Assembly: GCF_009730915.1 (NCBI RefSeq)
Contig: NC_052474.1
Coordinates: 7,041,501-7,105,500 of the forward strand
Origin: Dioscorea cayenensis subsp. rotundata
Lineage: Eukaryota; Streptophyta; Magnoliopsida; Dioscoreales; Dioscoreaceae
Direction: 5' to 3'
Length of the DNA stretch: 64,000 bases
Positions 24,059-39,333 of the stretch are shown piece by piece (positions within the stretch are counted from its first letter, which is position 1; each line of letters starts with the position of its first letter). The notes beneath the pieces were generated by a model, which searched no databases, was not told the origin of the DNA, and worked only from the letters and a program-made list of their open reading frames with translations. The position numbers and the translations under genes were made by a program.

Positions 24059-26694
24059 GAAATTACCTTGGCTGCATTGGAAGACTATGTGATGGTCATC
24101 ATTATTTCGGACCAATAACATGATAAGTGAAATACCTACCTATCATTTGCTTAATTCTTCTGAAATCATGTTTATCTCTTAGACATTTTTAAACATTATA
24201 ATGTCAGGGAGGTGAAAATTTGAGATCAATTGTGTTTAGTAATGATGGTTGTCCAAGTGAAAATAACAAAGTCCACAAGCATCGTGATTCTTCTTCCCCC
24301 GGTAACCAGAAAATCGAAAGAGAAGAAGGTGAGTTATCACCTAATGGAGATTTTGAAGAGGACAACTTTGTGGTTTTCGATGATCAGGTGCCTGCAGTGA
24401 AGGATAATAACAGCAGTGTACAATGTCAAGAAAAAACTGGTGCAGTGGCATGTTCCAGTATGGCAGCAGGAGATAATGATGCTGATGCTGATGATGAGGG
24501 TGAGGAAAGTGCTCACAGGACCACAGAAGATAGTGAGAATGCTTCTGAGGCTGGTGAGGATGCTTCAGGCAGTGAGTCTGTTGATGGTGAGGAGTGCTCT
24601 CATGAAGATAATGAAGAAGAAGATGTGGGCCATGATGATCCAGATGGTAAACCTGAAAGTGAAGGTGAGGCTGAAGGAACACCTGATGCACTTGATGCTG
24701 ATGTTGGGGGGACTTCAGAACGTTTCCTTCCGACAGTGAAACCTCTTGCAAAATATGTGCATGAAGCATTCAAGGACAGTGATGATAAATGTTTGCGGTG
24801 TTTTTATGGCAATGATTCATTTTACTTACTTTTTAGGCTTCATCAGGTTAGACGAATAATTTCTATTGAGTTTGATTTACATCAGCTATCATATTTTCAA
24901 TCATCAATTTTGCAATTCTTTTGCAGACTTTATATGAGAGGATTCTTTCTGCAAAAATGAATTCATCAAATGCGGAAAGAAAATGGAAAACCATGAAGGA
25001 TACGAGTTCACCTGATTTATATGCAAAGTAGTGCTTTTCATCTTTATGCTTTCTAAACAATTTTGAAGTTAGTGACTCTCATGCAAGTTTGCCCTTTTTC
25101 TTGATGATGCAGATTTATGGGTGCATTGTATAATCTACTTGACGGTTCTGCTGATAATACGAAGTTTGAAGATGACTGTCGTTCTTTAATTGGAACTCAG
25201 TCCTATGTTCTCTTCACACTGGATAAATTGATATATAAAATCGTGAAACAGGTACTTTCCGTAGTTTCCACTTTTAAATCTAGTCCTTTGTTCTTATCCT
25301 CTTAAAAGCAATTGTGTGTCTGTTCTTATCTTTGCTTTTTCAGCTTCAAGCTGTGGCATCAGATGATGTAGAAAACAGGCTTCTCCAGCTCTATGCTTAT
25401 GAAAAATCACGGGGACGTGGAAAGTTTGTGGATGTGATTTATCATGAAAATGCACGTCTCCTTCTTCATGACGAAAGCATATATCGGTTTGAATTTGTAG
25501 GTTCTGATGACTCTTTTTTGGGAGTTTGATTTCTTTTCCTAATCATGACATCATAATTCCTGAATGAAAAAGTAGTTGAGATATGATAGATATTTTCTAT
25601 TTAATGACTCCACTGTTGAGCATAAAGTGATAAAACCTCGATGAAAAAAGGCTGAGATTAAGGATCTCTGGGAAAGTAAGCCCTGTGATCTTTGACATAA
25701 TTGAATTCTATGTCCTGTTACAACAGTAAATTAGGTCCCTTTCTTCAACTTCTATTTTTTTTTAGAAACGCTAAATATTTTCTATCTGGGTATTGCATTC
25801 TCCAACCTGATCCTGCAGCATTTTGTTATACACATGTTTAACTGTCACTTATGGAAAACATCTGTAGTATGACTATGAAAATTTCATTTAAACACCTGCA
25901 GGAAAGGATACAATTATGCACCCTTACTGAAGGAAAATTAACTGATAGATTCTTCAGGAACTGCTATTTAATTGTGCAAATTGATTTGATGTTCAATATA
26001 GCTTCCAAGCCATATTATAATCTTCTCAACCCTTGTGTTTTAATTTCATTTTGTAGTCTTCAGACCCAGCCCGGCTCTCCATTCAGTTGATGGATTATGG
26101 AAATGGAAAGCCTGAAGTGATATCTGTCTCTATAGATCCCAACTTTGCAGCATACCTCCATAATGACTTTCTGTCTAGAGAGCCTGATTGGAAGAGGGGC
26201 TGTATTTTCATGGGAAGGTATTTAACAGTGACTGATTTCTACCATATGTTTTCGAGGAGTTTTACGTTCAGCTGTGCTATTTTGTGCAGAAATAAGCGCA
26301 AGCTTGGGGATAGTGATGATTATTCTGTTTACTGCAAGGCCATGGATGGTGTCCAAGTTGTTAATGGCCTGGAGTGCAAGATGTCTTGCAATTCCTCTAA
26401 GGTATTCGGGGGTTCCAGATTTTGAAATCTTTATATTGTGTTAAAACCACTTGTCTCTATGCATGCAATTTATTTATTTCTATATTATTCTTGCTGTACT
26501 TTTGTATATTGCATGACTATAATGTATATGCATTACAGGTACGTTATGTTCTTGACACAGAGGATCTCTTTGTCCGTGCTCGAAAGAAAAGAAGATTATC
26601 TGATGTCGGCAGAGCATCATGTCCTGGTCAGGCACAATATTTAAACAAGAATACATTGAGAATGCAGCGTTACCATCACAAGTTTTTAACATGA
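15825..26694 (+). CDS. Sin3-like (SNL) transcriptional corepressor
   Basis: Twenty-two exons, 1417 aa, all phases consistent: 15825-15886, 16292-16456, 16593-16764, 16853-16951, 17035-17178, 17499-17799, 19033-19166, 20345-20420, 20525-20554, 20712-21010, 21106-21260, 21484-21611, 21708-21962, 22587-23270, 23606-23694, 24208-24846, 24927-25027, 25113-25251, 25344-25496, 26057-26217, 26290-26401, 26539-26694. Three paired amphipathic helices are visible: PAH1 ([13 protein letters not shown]), PAH2 ([12 protein letters not shown]) and PAH3 ([17 protein letters not shown]). The Sin3 histone-deacetylase interaction domain follows ([46 protein letters not shown]), then an acidic Asp/Glu/Ser-rich linker and the Sin3 C-terminal domain ([33 protein letters not shown]). 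Sin3 proteins scaffold nuclear HDAC complexes that repress genes. Two Arg/Glu/Asp-rich tracts (exons 6 and 10) and a 30-nt microexon (exon 9) are notable. Confidence 0.95.
24029..24058 (+). repeat. ATT microsatellite in an SNL intron
   Basis: About ten ATT units inside the intron between SNL exons 15 and 16. Confidence 0.9.
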
Positions 26695-28563
26695 CTTTTT
26701 CCAAAGACAAGGTAAATTTGCTCTCTTGTCATTTATTTGGTTTGCAATTAACGGAATTTTTGCCATGTGCCAATTACTAATAGCTGCCTTGTATGGATAC
26801 TTACATCTGGTTAGGATTCACATCTGACTGTTGATCATGAGACCAATGGATATGAGTGGATAATTTAATAACTGGGTTATCATTCGAAGAAGACATGATA
26901 GGCTGATTTTTCAATTAATAGTTTTCAATTTTACGGCATATGTAAATACATAATCACTGTCACTCCCCATTCCAAACACAAGAGGGCGGAGCACCACTTA
27001 CATCTCAGCTTTCTGTACAGGAGCACTTTATGAAATATAACCACAGGCTAACTGCCAGTACTGGTTAAAATTTTCTAACAAAGGGCTCTTCTGTCTCTTG
27101 TAATACAATTAACAGAGAGGCATGTGTGTCATGAATGGTTAACTATAACATTCTTAGTATTATTATATGGCTAAAGTTGGGGCTAATTGGTTCTTTGAAG
27201 TGACTCCATGTGCAACTTTAGACCTTGGACATGAAAGATATGTCTCAATTCAATTATTTCACGGGAAAAGGAAGGCTTCATGTGGAAAACTTGAACCTAA
27301 TGCTTTCCTTGCCTTGAAGGCTTAAATCATCATTTAATCCACCCACTGTTCTTTCTCTGACACGCTTGAAGAAAATGCTCCAATAAATTTCCTTTTTCTT
27401 GGTTGTATTTAAATAGAATCTGGAACAACTTTCACTGTATTAATCTTAGCCTTGGTTGTATTTTAAAAATTTCTGCATTTACTAAGTTTCTTTGCAAATA
27501 TTCTCTTATGGTAAAACCAATCTTTAGGAGATTCATGTCATGTACACTTTTAGATAGCATGACAAAATCGAGATATTATTGGATCTTTGTTAAATAAATG
27601 CTCCCTATGAATGGAGTTGCGTGAAAACTCACCTCTTTGTTTGCCATATAGCTATTGAACCGCCAAACTGGCAAAGCATAATTCCATCACTTCACGTTCA
27701 GTCTTTGCATCCTGATTGGGATTTTATTTCATCCTAATCTAATATTATCATTAAAATACTATGAAACCTGGTTTGTGAGTTATCTCTTGACCCAGTTTTC
27801 TTGTATAATTTCTATATCTTCAATTGCATATTAATGAGATTAAGATTGTTGCTGTCGGTTGCTCGCCTCTGTTATTGTTCTTTTGACAAGGGCTAAACTC
27901 TGATATGTGGCTAATTTATCAAGGCAGTGTAGATGCGATGACCCGAGGATGCTATTGTGACTCCGATCGATCAATCGTTTTGAGAGCTCGTTCTCCGTTT
28001 GGAGGGCCCTCCCATTTGTTTTGCGAAGCAAATACAGTTCTTTCAGTCCACCTCTCTTTGACATGTTAGCAGCTTGCAGTTTCAATAGTTTCAATAGAAC
28101 ATATATATACTCAACATCAGGCCAGAGTCTTGTTGATCTTCTGTCATAGATGATGTATATATATATATATATATAATGAAGAACTTGTGGTCTTTTTAAT
28201 CTCATTATATTCCAATTGTGCCGTTGTTTTACTTATAAGGATGTTGGGAAATTTTTTTTTTAATGAACTTTTTCAGTTTAATCTTCATTTTCATATTTTC
28301 TGATGTCTGAGTTGATATATAATTAATGAATGCAGATCTGTGTGTGAACAGGACAACAATGATACTACTTCAATACCAGATTTTTATTTCTATTAAAATT
28401 ATTATTTATTTATTTTTTTCATTCAACAACACCACACTGAGTTCAGATCATAATGATCATCCCTTCCAAACATCACATAAAAGGAAATAAACATCAAATT
28501 AAAGGTTCAAGCCCTAAACATTATTTAAGTTGGAGCTGTCTCACTCAATTTCCTCCAGCTTTT
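26695..28563. other. SNL 3'UTR and intergenic DNA
   Basis: No gene is supported. Short open frames here lack recognisable domains. A TA run lies at about 28155-28176. Confidence 0.5.
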
Positions 28564-28971
28564 TCACTTCTTCTTGGCTGATGATTTTCCACCCTTAGCC
28601 TGATTGCACCCACCATCATTAGTAATCAGAGTTAGCAGGGAAAATAAATAAATTAATTAAAAAAAAACATTTATTTTGAAATTACTTATTATTATTATTA
28701 TAATTTGAGGGAGGTGAGTAATTAAGTAAATCTTGATCTCTTTATTTTATAAAAAAAAAAAATATTTGAATTTATTTTGAATTTTCAAGAATTTAAACAC
28801 TCCCTACAAATTAAATAAATAAAATAAAATAAAATAAACCTTCTTAGATTCAGAAGCCTTGGATTCAGTCTTCTTGGGAGCCTGCTTAGATGCTGAAGGG
28901 GCCTTAACATCAGCTCCCTTGGTACTACTATCAGAGATCCCAACTGGTCTAGTGGCCTTCATTGATGCCAT
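28564..28971 (-). CDS. Small Lys/Ala/Ser-rich basic protein, unknown function
   Basis: Two minus-strand exons, 28971-28840 and 28599-28564, join in phase 0 with a GT-AG intron to give 55 aa. The product begins MASMKATRPVGISDSS and ends GGKSSAKKK. It is rich in Lys, Ala and Ser, strongly basic, has no hydrophobic segment or signal peptide, and is probably disordered. The clean splice joint, low-complexity basic composition and in-frame stop right after the Lys cluster suggest a genuine short gene. I do not recognise the family and assign no function. A second ATG (residue 4) is an alternative start. Support would come from transcripts or from related plants encoding the same 55 residues. Confidence 0.5.
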
Positions 28972-31900
28972 CTCTCTAAACAAAAAAGCTTTTAAATAAA
29001 GTTTCAAGTTCTTGTGCTTTACTTGCTTTGATGAATTTCATTATGCATGCATTTAGTATTTATAGCACTAGAAATGCATACAAATCCCCATTGCAATCAT
29101 GAGAATCAGAACCCTAATCAAATTGCCAAAAAGAGATCGAATATAATATATAGTTTCCATAGCATTAGATGCTTAATTATTTTTCATGCCTTCATTTTTT
29201 TCCAAATGGAATATGGTTTGTGGTGTATTATTATGGAGTATATACTTTTTATTTTTTCCATATGTCAACAATTCCACTCATGAAAAAGACTATTAGAGAT
29301 AATATAAAAATTCATATTAACTGGATTTAATTAATCACAGAACCTGAATTATTATTGGGATCACTAATGTCAATATCCCTTTGTTATGGTGCAAATAATA
29401 TTATCAACTTGTAAAAATTATATTACCTTTAATATGATATTATAAAAAAAAAAATTAGATTAGATTTGATTTAGATTGATTAGAGTCTTTGTAAAAATCT
29501 AGGGTGAAACACATGTGCCATGTGAAAACACTAAAAAGGGACAGAGGAATCAGGAGAATATCATCTCAATTTTATAAATTGAATGCTAATAATTTTTTGT
29601 GTTTGTATATATAAACATCTACAATATTCCAATAGTAAAGTTAGTCTCATAAAATTTGGCGGTCATATAAGCCATAAAAAATTGAGACTTATAAGAAAAA
29701 AATTATCTTTACAAGAAGAGTTGGTATTTTATTTCTCTCTCAATTCAAAAATTGAGAGTTAGAATATCGGGTTTCTTCATATTTTTTAAAAATAGTTTTT
29801 TGTTCTTTAATTGAGGTTAGAAGCCTCCTTATTTTTTATTTTTTAAAAATTAGGAGCCTCGTAATTATAACAAAGGTAATTTTGTTTTTTTAAACTGTGC
29901 TGTAACTTGGTAAAAAAAAATTCTGTCCTAAATTTTTTGGACCATATTTTTTTGGGCATAAAAAGAATTTATGAAGTGATATTATATTTAATTATATTTT
30001 TGTGTTGTATTATTTATTTATTTATTTTATTGCGGTTCAAAATTTCTTGTGTTAAATAAATAGATGTTGAGACAAAGATTGTGTGGGCCACGCTTGGTAA
30101 TATTGGGAAATGGGAATCAACTGATGAAGGACGATAGGTGACTAATTTTTGGTAAAAATTTTAGAAAAATTGATTAAAGTAATTTCACTCTTTATATCTT
30201 CTTTTCCTTTCCCACGGTCCCACCCTTTGTACTTGTATCAATCTCTTCTCCCCCCCCAAAGTTTAAATTATGGAAAACAATCTCACTTAAAATTTAAATT
30301 CTCTCATCCTTTTATTTTCAAAATATGAATACGTTGACAATTTAATTCAAGAGTATTAATTTAAATGTGACTTGCTAGAATTTGATTATGATTATAAATT
30401 TATAATGTTAACACTAATGTGACTATGATCAAATTCCAATTAGAATATGAATCCAAATAAAATTTTGAAGAATGGTTTAGAATAAACATATTTCTTATAT
30501 GATTTTTTTATTATTTTAAATTTACATTATTTACACAATAATTTTTATATTTTAAAAGTATAGTACTTATGTACAATTATCATATTAATAACCCTAACAA
30601 AGATATTTAAGCAAATAGAAATTTAAAGATTCAAAACTCTTATTTTAACAAAGTTGTTTTTAAATGATTTAATGGTGAGCGATGCTGGCATTCATTTTGG
30701 GTGAAGTGAGTTAAAGTGGGAACTTAGAAAGTATCACTTTTGGCGTTCATTTCAGGAAAGTGTCAGCGTTGTGCTTTTCATTTTAGTGTTAAAGTGAGAA
30801 AAATGACATTTTTCTCAGCTCGATCGATTTAATTTTGAATTAATCTCATTTCAATATATATATTTTCACTAAAGTGGAAGTAAGTCGATCTATAAAAATC
30901 ACTCCTTTTCGACTTCACAAAGTCTTTTCTGAACTCATATAACTTCATCCAACATTCAAATCTTTTGGTTTTATTCCTCGTTTTTATGACTGATGAACAT
31001 CGAAGTCCCCAAAGTGATAACACTTTCCCACTTGAAGTGGATTTTCCCCATTTTCCGACTTCCCCCTATTTTTACGGAAAAATGGTGATCTCACTTCCAC
31101 TTTCTTTTAATGTTTATTTTGTCGGGAAGGTGAGTAGAATAAAAATATATGTATTGAGTGAAGTTACTGAGTTCAAAAAAACTGGAAGTGAGGAAAAGTG
31201 AGTTTTTATAGATTGGCCCACTTCCCCATTTCAGTGAAAAAAATGTTGAAATAGGTTTATTCAAAATCCATTTTAGACGAAAATGGGGGAAGTAGCACTT
31301 CCCCCATTTCAGGACAAATGAACTCGAAGTAGAGGGAAACTCGAGTTCTTCCTTCACTTCTCCCTACTTCCTGAATTGAACAATCAGCGAGAAAAGTTTT
31401 CCTGAATGATATGGATGCCATCATCTACGTTATTTTTTTCTATAAATCTTGTAAATATTATAAAATATTATAAAATCTTACCTAAAACTCTAAAATGCAA
31501 AATTCAAATATTATAAAATTTTATACCTAAAACTATGAAAACCTAAATCTTAAATACTAAATCTGTAATCCTAAACTTGTTTTACAATTTAGGATTTAGA
31601 TGATAAAAAAATTTATTTACAAAAAATAAAAATGAAAGAAGGTGAAAGAATGATATGATGTTATATGAAAATCAATTTACATCCGCATCATTTAAAATAA
31701 TTATTTTAAAATTTTTATTTTATAAAAATATCATTACTCTTGATGCATACTGATAATTCTAATGATTTAAATTGATAACATTAGATAATTAGTTCGGCTT
31801 TAAAAAAAACCCAGTTTTGAACTTATTTATAGAAACACTCCTTTATTGTCGACTTTTTCATAGAAAAAGATTCAGAAAAAGGACTATAATTAAAATTTGA

Positions 31901-32212
31901 AAAACTAGAGGATGTTTTTGTAATTCGACCCCCTTTCTCTTCCTATCCTTGTTCGTACCCTAAAATCTCTTTCGATCCCTCGTCAATGTCGTCATCTGCG
32001 CCCGTGGCTTCGATCCCTTGATTTTCTGCACTTTTATCGAATCCGCTGATCGATTTCGATTTCTTCGACCCTGCTCTCTGATCTCAGCATCTAGATCGAT
32101 ACCATCTTTGGTTTTCTTTTCAAATCTAAGATTTTTTATTGTTCGCCATCGTTGATTTGATCGAAGCTTCTTTTTGGCTGTAAGTCCTGCCGATTTTGAT
32201 CGAATCCTTGAT
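28972..32212. other. Intergenic region with a foldback element; Dr1 promoter and leader at the end
   Basis: No gene. Largely AT rich; a foldback element lies at about 30690-31390. From about 31925 the sequence becomes C/T rich with TCGAT words, consistent with the promoter and 5'UTR of the Dr1 gene at 32213. Confidence 0.5.
30690..31390. mobile_element. Foldback (long inverted repeat) MITE-like element
   Basis: The clearest arm segments are 30829-30950 and 31155-31276, which are imperfect reverse complements. Matching words include GATCTATAAAAA against TTTTTATAGATT, GAACTCATATAACTTCA against TGAAGTTACTGAGTTC, and CATTTCAATAT against ATGTTGAAATAG. Outer parts (GTTCATTTCAGGAAAGTG; CCATTTCAGGACAAATGAAC) also pair loosely, so the whole is about 700 bp. 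No coding capacity. The exact ends and target duplication are not resolved. Confidence 0.55.
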
Positions 32213-35200
32213 ATGGAGCCGATGGATATTGTTGGGAAGTCGAAAGAAGATGTTTCTCTTCCGAAAGGTATGAATTTTATTTTGAAATCTCTGAAAATTT
32301 GGCTTTTTATGATTCGATTACTTCATTGCGTTTTGTGTTAAGTTGAAGCCTCAGATGATACTATATATATATATATTTCTGCTGATTAGGGTTCGAGAGA
32401 GGAAAATTTTTGAGATTTAGTTAGTGAATTGGAAAGATTTGATTTGATTTACTGATCATAAGTTTTAGGGCACTTTGTGCGCTGTTGGATCTGAAACATT
32501 GCTGTTTTTAATTCTCTCAATATCTACTTGTAATTACTACATGTTGATTTGTGGATCTGTGTGGAAATCCTTGACTTTGTGTTCGTGCTTGTCTTTTTTT
32601 ATTATGCCATACTTTCGCATTATGTTTATCCAAGCCTTTGATATAAATTTATGTCGATTTGTTATTGATTTTCAATGTGATCTTGTGGAAAAGATTATGG
32701 TTTAGGTAAAATGTCAAGTATTGATCAGTTATTACATCAGTTCGAAAAGTTGAAACTCTTAGAATGAGTACACAAGCATTTTTTTTCAGATTGTGCTTTG
32801 GATTGTACTCGCCCTGTATGCTGTATGTCGAGGAAATGGACATCTATAAATTCTTTATTGGTATAATGGAATCCCTAATTTATCACTGTTGTTTCCCTCA
32901 TCTTGTCCATCCTTGGCCTTGCAACCAAATTGGCCTCTGGATTTCCTTCCCCGATCCTTATCTACACTGTCCTCAGGCCATAGTAGTTCGGCACCTCACC
33001 TTTGCCTTGCTATGTGAGAGTCATTTTAAAAACAATGAGGTTTCCAAAGAGGCCAGCATGTATACCTTGTAGGGTGGTAGAGTGTTGACTAGTTTCCTAG
33101 ATGAATGTACAAAAATTCCATCACTTGAAGGTGGAAAAGATCTGCTCATCATTATGAATCAGGATGTGCAAATTTTGGTTGATGGTTTAAATAGGGTTGT
33201 TATTTTTCAAAAGAATTTGGCTTTTCCAAACATTCAATATCTTTATATATTTATCTCAGTTATAATTTTTAGAAAGACTCATTTTGGTCATTTTGATTTA
33301 TTGTTTTTGTCTTCTTGTTATTCCTATCATTCAATGTCACTTTTTAAATGATAGTTGTTTCCTGTCTGATATTAGTTATTTCCACAAGTGTGCTTTGGTA
33401 ATGAAATTTTTATTATTCACAATTCTGTGCTGTTAAAATTTGGCTATTTGATGAATTGATCTGTTATTTCTACTATTAGTTGTATGAAGTCTTATGTAAA
33501 TGTGTTAACTCCTCTTGTGTTACTGATTCAGTACTTTTTCTACTTTCAGCAACTATGTTTAAGATCATCAAGGAGATGTTGCCACCTGATGTTCGTGTTG
33601 CAAGAGATGCTCAGGATCTTATTGTTGAGTGTTGTGTGGGTAAGTTATGTTCGTTGTCATGCTATCTCTTCATTCTGCATGCCCACAGCTTCATATATTT
33701 TCTTGCAGCAATTAATTCTGCATTGGCCAATTCATCTATTGGGTGGTTCCTTTAAAATGTGATTGATGTATGAATAAAATTTGAAGCAACTATGTTCATA
33801 TTTGTATGGTGCCTTATGACTATGTCAATAATTCTTGTATGGGACGTTATGATTCTCACTTAGTAAAATGAAACACCCATGCACATTAGTGAAGAAATAA
33901 ACTTCTTCACTCAAGCATCAGTCACTGGTTAGGCTAATAATTGATTGTGAATGAAAGACAGAAAGAAAAGAAAAACATGGATTTTTGAGTCATCCTTTGG
34001 AAAGCTTTGCTGAGGGATTGTTACTTTTTGAAATCGGTGATGAGTATACAATCCCTGGAAGCAAGAAGAGCATCTGGAGAACCAAATATCACTCAAAGCA
34101 TGAAGAATTGCATGGTGTCGGTGTTTGGATGTTAGGTGGATAAAATGTCACAAAATTATTTATATTGATTTGGAGGATCTGAATTAGCATTATGTTGTTC
34201 TATGAGAATCCTTTGGCTTGGAGTAAATTTTATGAATAATTATTAAGTTTATCTGTTGGTCTCTATTTCTCAGACTGTTTGTTGGCCATTGTTCACTTAT
34301 ATTGTCCTTTGTTCATTTTGTTGCAGAATTCATCAATCTCGTTTCTTCAGAGTCTAATGAAGTTTGCAGCCGAGAGGATAAAAGGACAATTGCACCAGAA
34401 CATGTGCTCAAGGCCTTAGAGGTAGTTTATGCGACCAGATACATTTTACCTTATGGATTCTCTATTTTAATTATTTTCCTTGTTTCTGTTGTTTTGGTTA
34501 AAATGGCATAACTCTGATTTATAGGATTACCTATAATCATAAAGCCCAAGGAATTTTATTAGTCAAATACTATAACCATCTAAAATGCAGCATGTTTACA
34601 ATTTTTTCCTGTGTGCCTGACCCAAGGGCATTCAGTTATTTATGACCCTTTGTAAGAATTATGAGTGAACGAGAAATCATTGATTTTGGATAACTCTTCG
34701 TATAGCATCAAAGTTACATGTGAACTGCTTCCATAATCTTATAGCCTAATATGTAATATGTATTCATTGACACCCACTTAATTCAGTTTTGATTTAAATT
34801 TTTCTTATGTTCTTATCCATTTGTATTGGCATATTAGGACATTTTTATACTTGTTGGAAAAATAATTGTATTGAATTTGCAGTATGGACAAGTGGCTAAC
34901 AGTACTACTTGACAATTGACCTATGAGAACATGAAAGACAATATTTGGTATACATTAACATGCTTAAACACTGCACCCTCAACTTCTACTCAACTATTAT
35001 GCACACACACTGGCATCCGCATACAGAGCTTTTCATTCATGACCATCCTATCAGCTGTTGCATGTCAAGATTCATTTATATATAAAAAGTGTCTTATATT
35101 TTTGTGTGAGGATACTGAAAGAAACCACCTTCAAATAAAATTTGAGGATTCGTATTTCTTAATTGTATGCAGCAAACACTATTCTATATATATATATATA

Positions 35201-35770
35201 TATATATTCGTTTTAACTAGAACCTGGCTTTTGGAAAACTGGAATTTTGACTCCCAGCTTGGGAGTTCTCTGGTGTAAATGAAATACCCGGCAAATTGAG
35301 ACTTGACAATATATGCCTTGAGTTATTGATAAGAAGTTGGCCTCCTAGTTATTGAATTTTCTACTTGAACAAGATGCCTTCTTCATAACCTTGTGGTTAA
35401 ATCCATTTTTGGTTTTGATCTGATCCACCATTGTCACCAGGTTCTCTGGTTTTTGGGGAGTATATAGAGGAGGTTTATGCTGCATATGAGCAACACGGCA
35501 GGAGACACTCGTTACAGCATCTCTAGTTTTTCCTCCTTGTCGTGTATTCCCTTCTTTCACTTATTATTTATGTGTGCGCACGCACCCTGATGCTCCTTTA
35601 AAATTCAGCAGGATTCCCCAAAAGGGTGGCAAGTTCACGGAAATGAGATGACCGAGGAAGAGGCCCTGGCTGAACAGCAGAGGATGTTTGCTGAGGCCCG
35701 TGCAAGAATGAACAATGGATTGAACTTGCAGCAGAAGCAACTGGACTCAGAGCACGCATCAGACAGCTAA
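32213..35770 (+). CDS. Dr1 / NC2-beta, histone-fold TBP-binding repressor (exon 4 frame broken)
   Basis: Five exons: 32213-32267, 33550-33639, 34327-34421, 35441-35510, 35609-35770; intended length about 156 aa. Start MEPMDIVGKSKEDVSLPK; histone fold FKIIKEMLPPDVRVARDAQ, EFINLVSSESNEVC, KRTIAPEHVLKALE; then an acidic segment EMTEEEALAEQQRMFAEAR. Dr1 pairs with DRAP1 (NC2-alpha), binds TBP on DNA and blocks TFIIA/TFIIB entry. Exon 4 should read VLGFGEYIEEVYAAYEQH. It has an extra T at 35447, another in the T run 35450-35454, and one base missing at about 35496, so as written it hits a stop. Exons 1-3 and 5 are perfect. Three compensable single-base changes within 70 bp suggest consensus error more than decay. 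A GAG|tat exon at about 34882 would give an alternative short end; I consider it unlikely. Confidence 0.85.
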
Positions 35771-37628
35771 TAGTATCTTCATTTAAATAGCTTATTAGGC
35801 CTGTGCAGTAGTATCCATCTGCCGGTCCATAGCGCCGATCGAGTATAGATGCATTCGGTCTCGCTGGAAGAATCCTGCTGTTCTCTATCATCTTTGGGCT
35901 TTGAGGTTTGTAAATGTTAATCGATTGACATTGACTGTGTTAGTGAGACCAAAATATAGATTTCCTTTCTATTGAGAGTGCTTCATCCTTGCATTGCGAT
36001 CTCTTTCCGCAGATCATTATTGTTCTTTACTGTGTTTCTAGTTTTCATGTCATGATACTGAGTGGGATTCTATCATCGTATACAAGTTTGCTTTTGCACC
36101 TGTTCTTGAGTTTGCATGTTACATCCCAGCAATCAGCAAAAATAAGTAAATAAATAAATGAAAATCATGGGGCAACGTTGGTTTTATTAACTATGTGAAT
36201 ATATAGGATTTTCAGTCACGGTATATCTGCATTTTGCATTACGCTAGCTATTTGCGAGATTCTTATAGATACAAATCAAATATTGTATTAAGGGTGTATA
36301 TGTATTTCACATTTACTAGGCACTCGAGAATTTTCTGCTCTATGGACATCCTCAGGAATGCATAGGAACTTATGACACAGCGTGGTTGCTCAATAAAAGT
36401 TAGTTACGATATAGGGGTTATAAGTAAAAAGACCTCTTGCTTCTATCTCCGGCCTCCTCTCTGTTCGTGCAGAGAACTTTTATCTCTCATGATCGAGGCG
36501 TGTGTGTGTTTGGAGATCGATCGAGGTAGAGATTTAATTCGCATTCTAAATCTTTCTTGTTGTTCATCTAATTCATGCTTTTTCTTAGCAAATCACTGAG
36601 CCATCGCCGTTTATCTATGTCTCTGATCCTTGGTGCGATATTGATTGGGGGTTCAAAACTCTTGCTTTTTGAGAAAATAAAAGTCGTCTTTGTTGATTTT
36701 TCGCAAGGATGTAGTGTTTTTATTGTCGATCAGCGGTCTTTGGTGTTTAATTGCCTTGCCTGATGTTAATGAATACCAGTTGTTTGATGAAATTCCCTGT
36801 AGTTTTAATGTGAGATCAAACTATGCATGAAAGTCAATTTTTCAGGAAACTCTCATGCTACAGGAATTGATGTTGTGGAACTGGAGGGGATTAGATGGGT
36901 TGAGAGATTTTTATGCCATCATGTTCATTTTCTAATGCAAAGCTTGCTCTCGAATGTCTACTTCAATAACCATGAAATTTAGAATTTTGGGATGTAGCAA
37001 CAGTAGCATTATACATTGCTTCTCCTCTCTCTGATTGGCTTTGTATAAGGATTTTGTTTACTTTTGCTTATTATTTATTCTTCAAAACCTAAGCTTCCTG
37101 TTTATCCCAGTAAATGACCCAAACTTCCCTAGGTTTCCTCATTATTCAGGGGTGACACTAGCAATGCTGCTGATGAATACCCATGCAATGTCTTGTAATC
37201 AATGCTGGTTATTGTGTGGAAGCATAGAGAACACTAATCCAGCTGTATATGTGGTGTATGTCCCCTGCTTATATTCATAGTACAGTAGGATCTAGTAGCG
37301 AATTGGACTTGAAATGTATAGAGTTGATGTTTATGTTCTATGGAGAGCACACAAAATATGCTCATCCCTTTATTATGAGGCGAGAGGTTTAATGATTCAT
37401 TATCCACTTCAGAGAATGAGTAAACTTGAGATCTGCTTCACACTTTTGCCAGAAGTATATGTGTTTAAAACTATCTATGAAGATGATTTTGCTGTTAATT
37501 CTGGAATACTTACTTATATATGTGTGTGTGTGTGTATTTTCTGAAGAAGCTCAATATCATAAACTTCTTTATTCTTACGCTACTAACAGATGGGTAACTG
37601 GTGAAGCAGTGTCTTGTGATAGGACATA
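35771..37628. other. Dr1 3'UTR and upstream region of the E2 gene
   Basis: No coding gene is seen. A C/T-rich stretch at about 36430-36520 ending CGATCGAG|gtagag looks like a non-coding first exon of the downstream E2 gene, followed by a leader intron up to about 37600. This is inference from composition and the donor-like site. Confidence 0.35.

Positions 37629-39333
<1,705 letters not shown>

Noticed and set aside
24341-24769. 142-aa minus-strand open frame, His/Leu rich
   Set aside because: It is the antisense of the acidic Asp/Glu/Ser linker of SNL exon 16; the odd composition follows from that.
27840-28205. 121-aa minus-strand open frame
   Set aside because: It includes a TA microsatellite (IYIYIYI) and no domain; it lies in the SNL 3' region.
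34882-34912. Alternative last exon for Dr1 (after GAG, reading YGQVANSTT and stop)
   Set aside because: It would drop the conserved end of the histone fold and the acidic tail, both of which are found in later exons.
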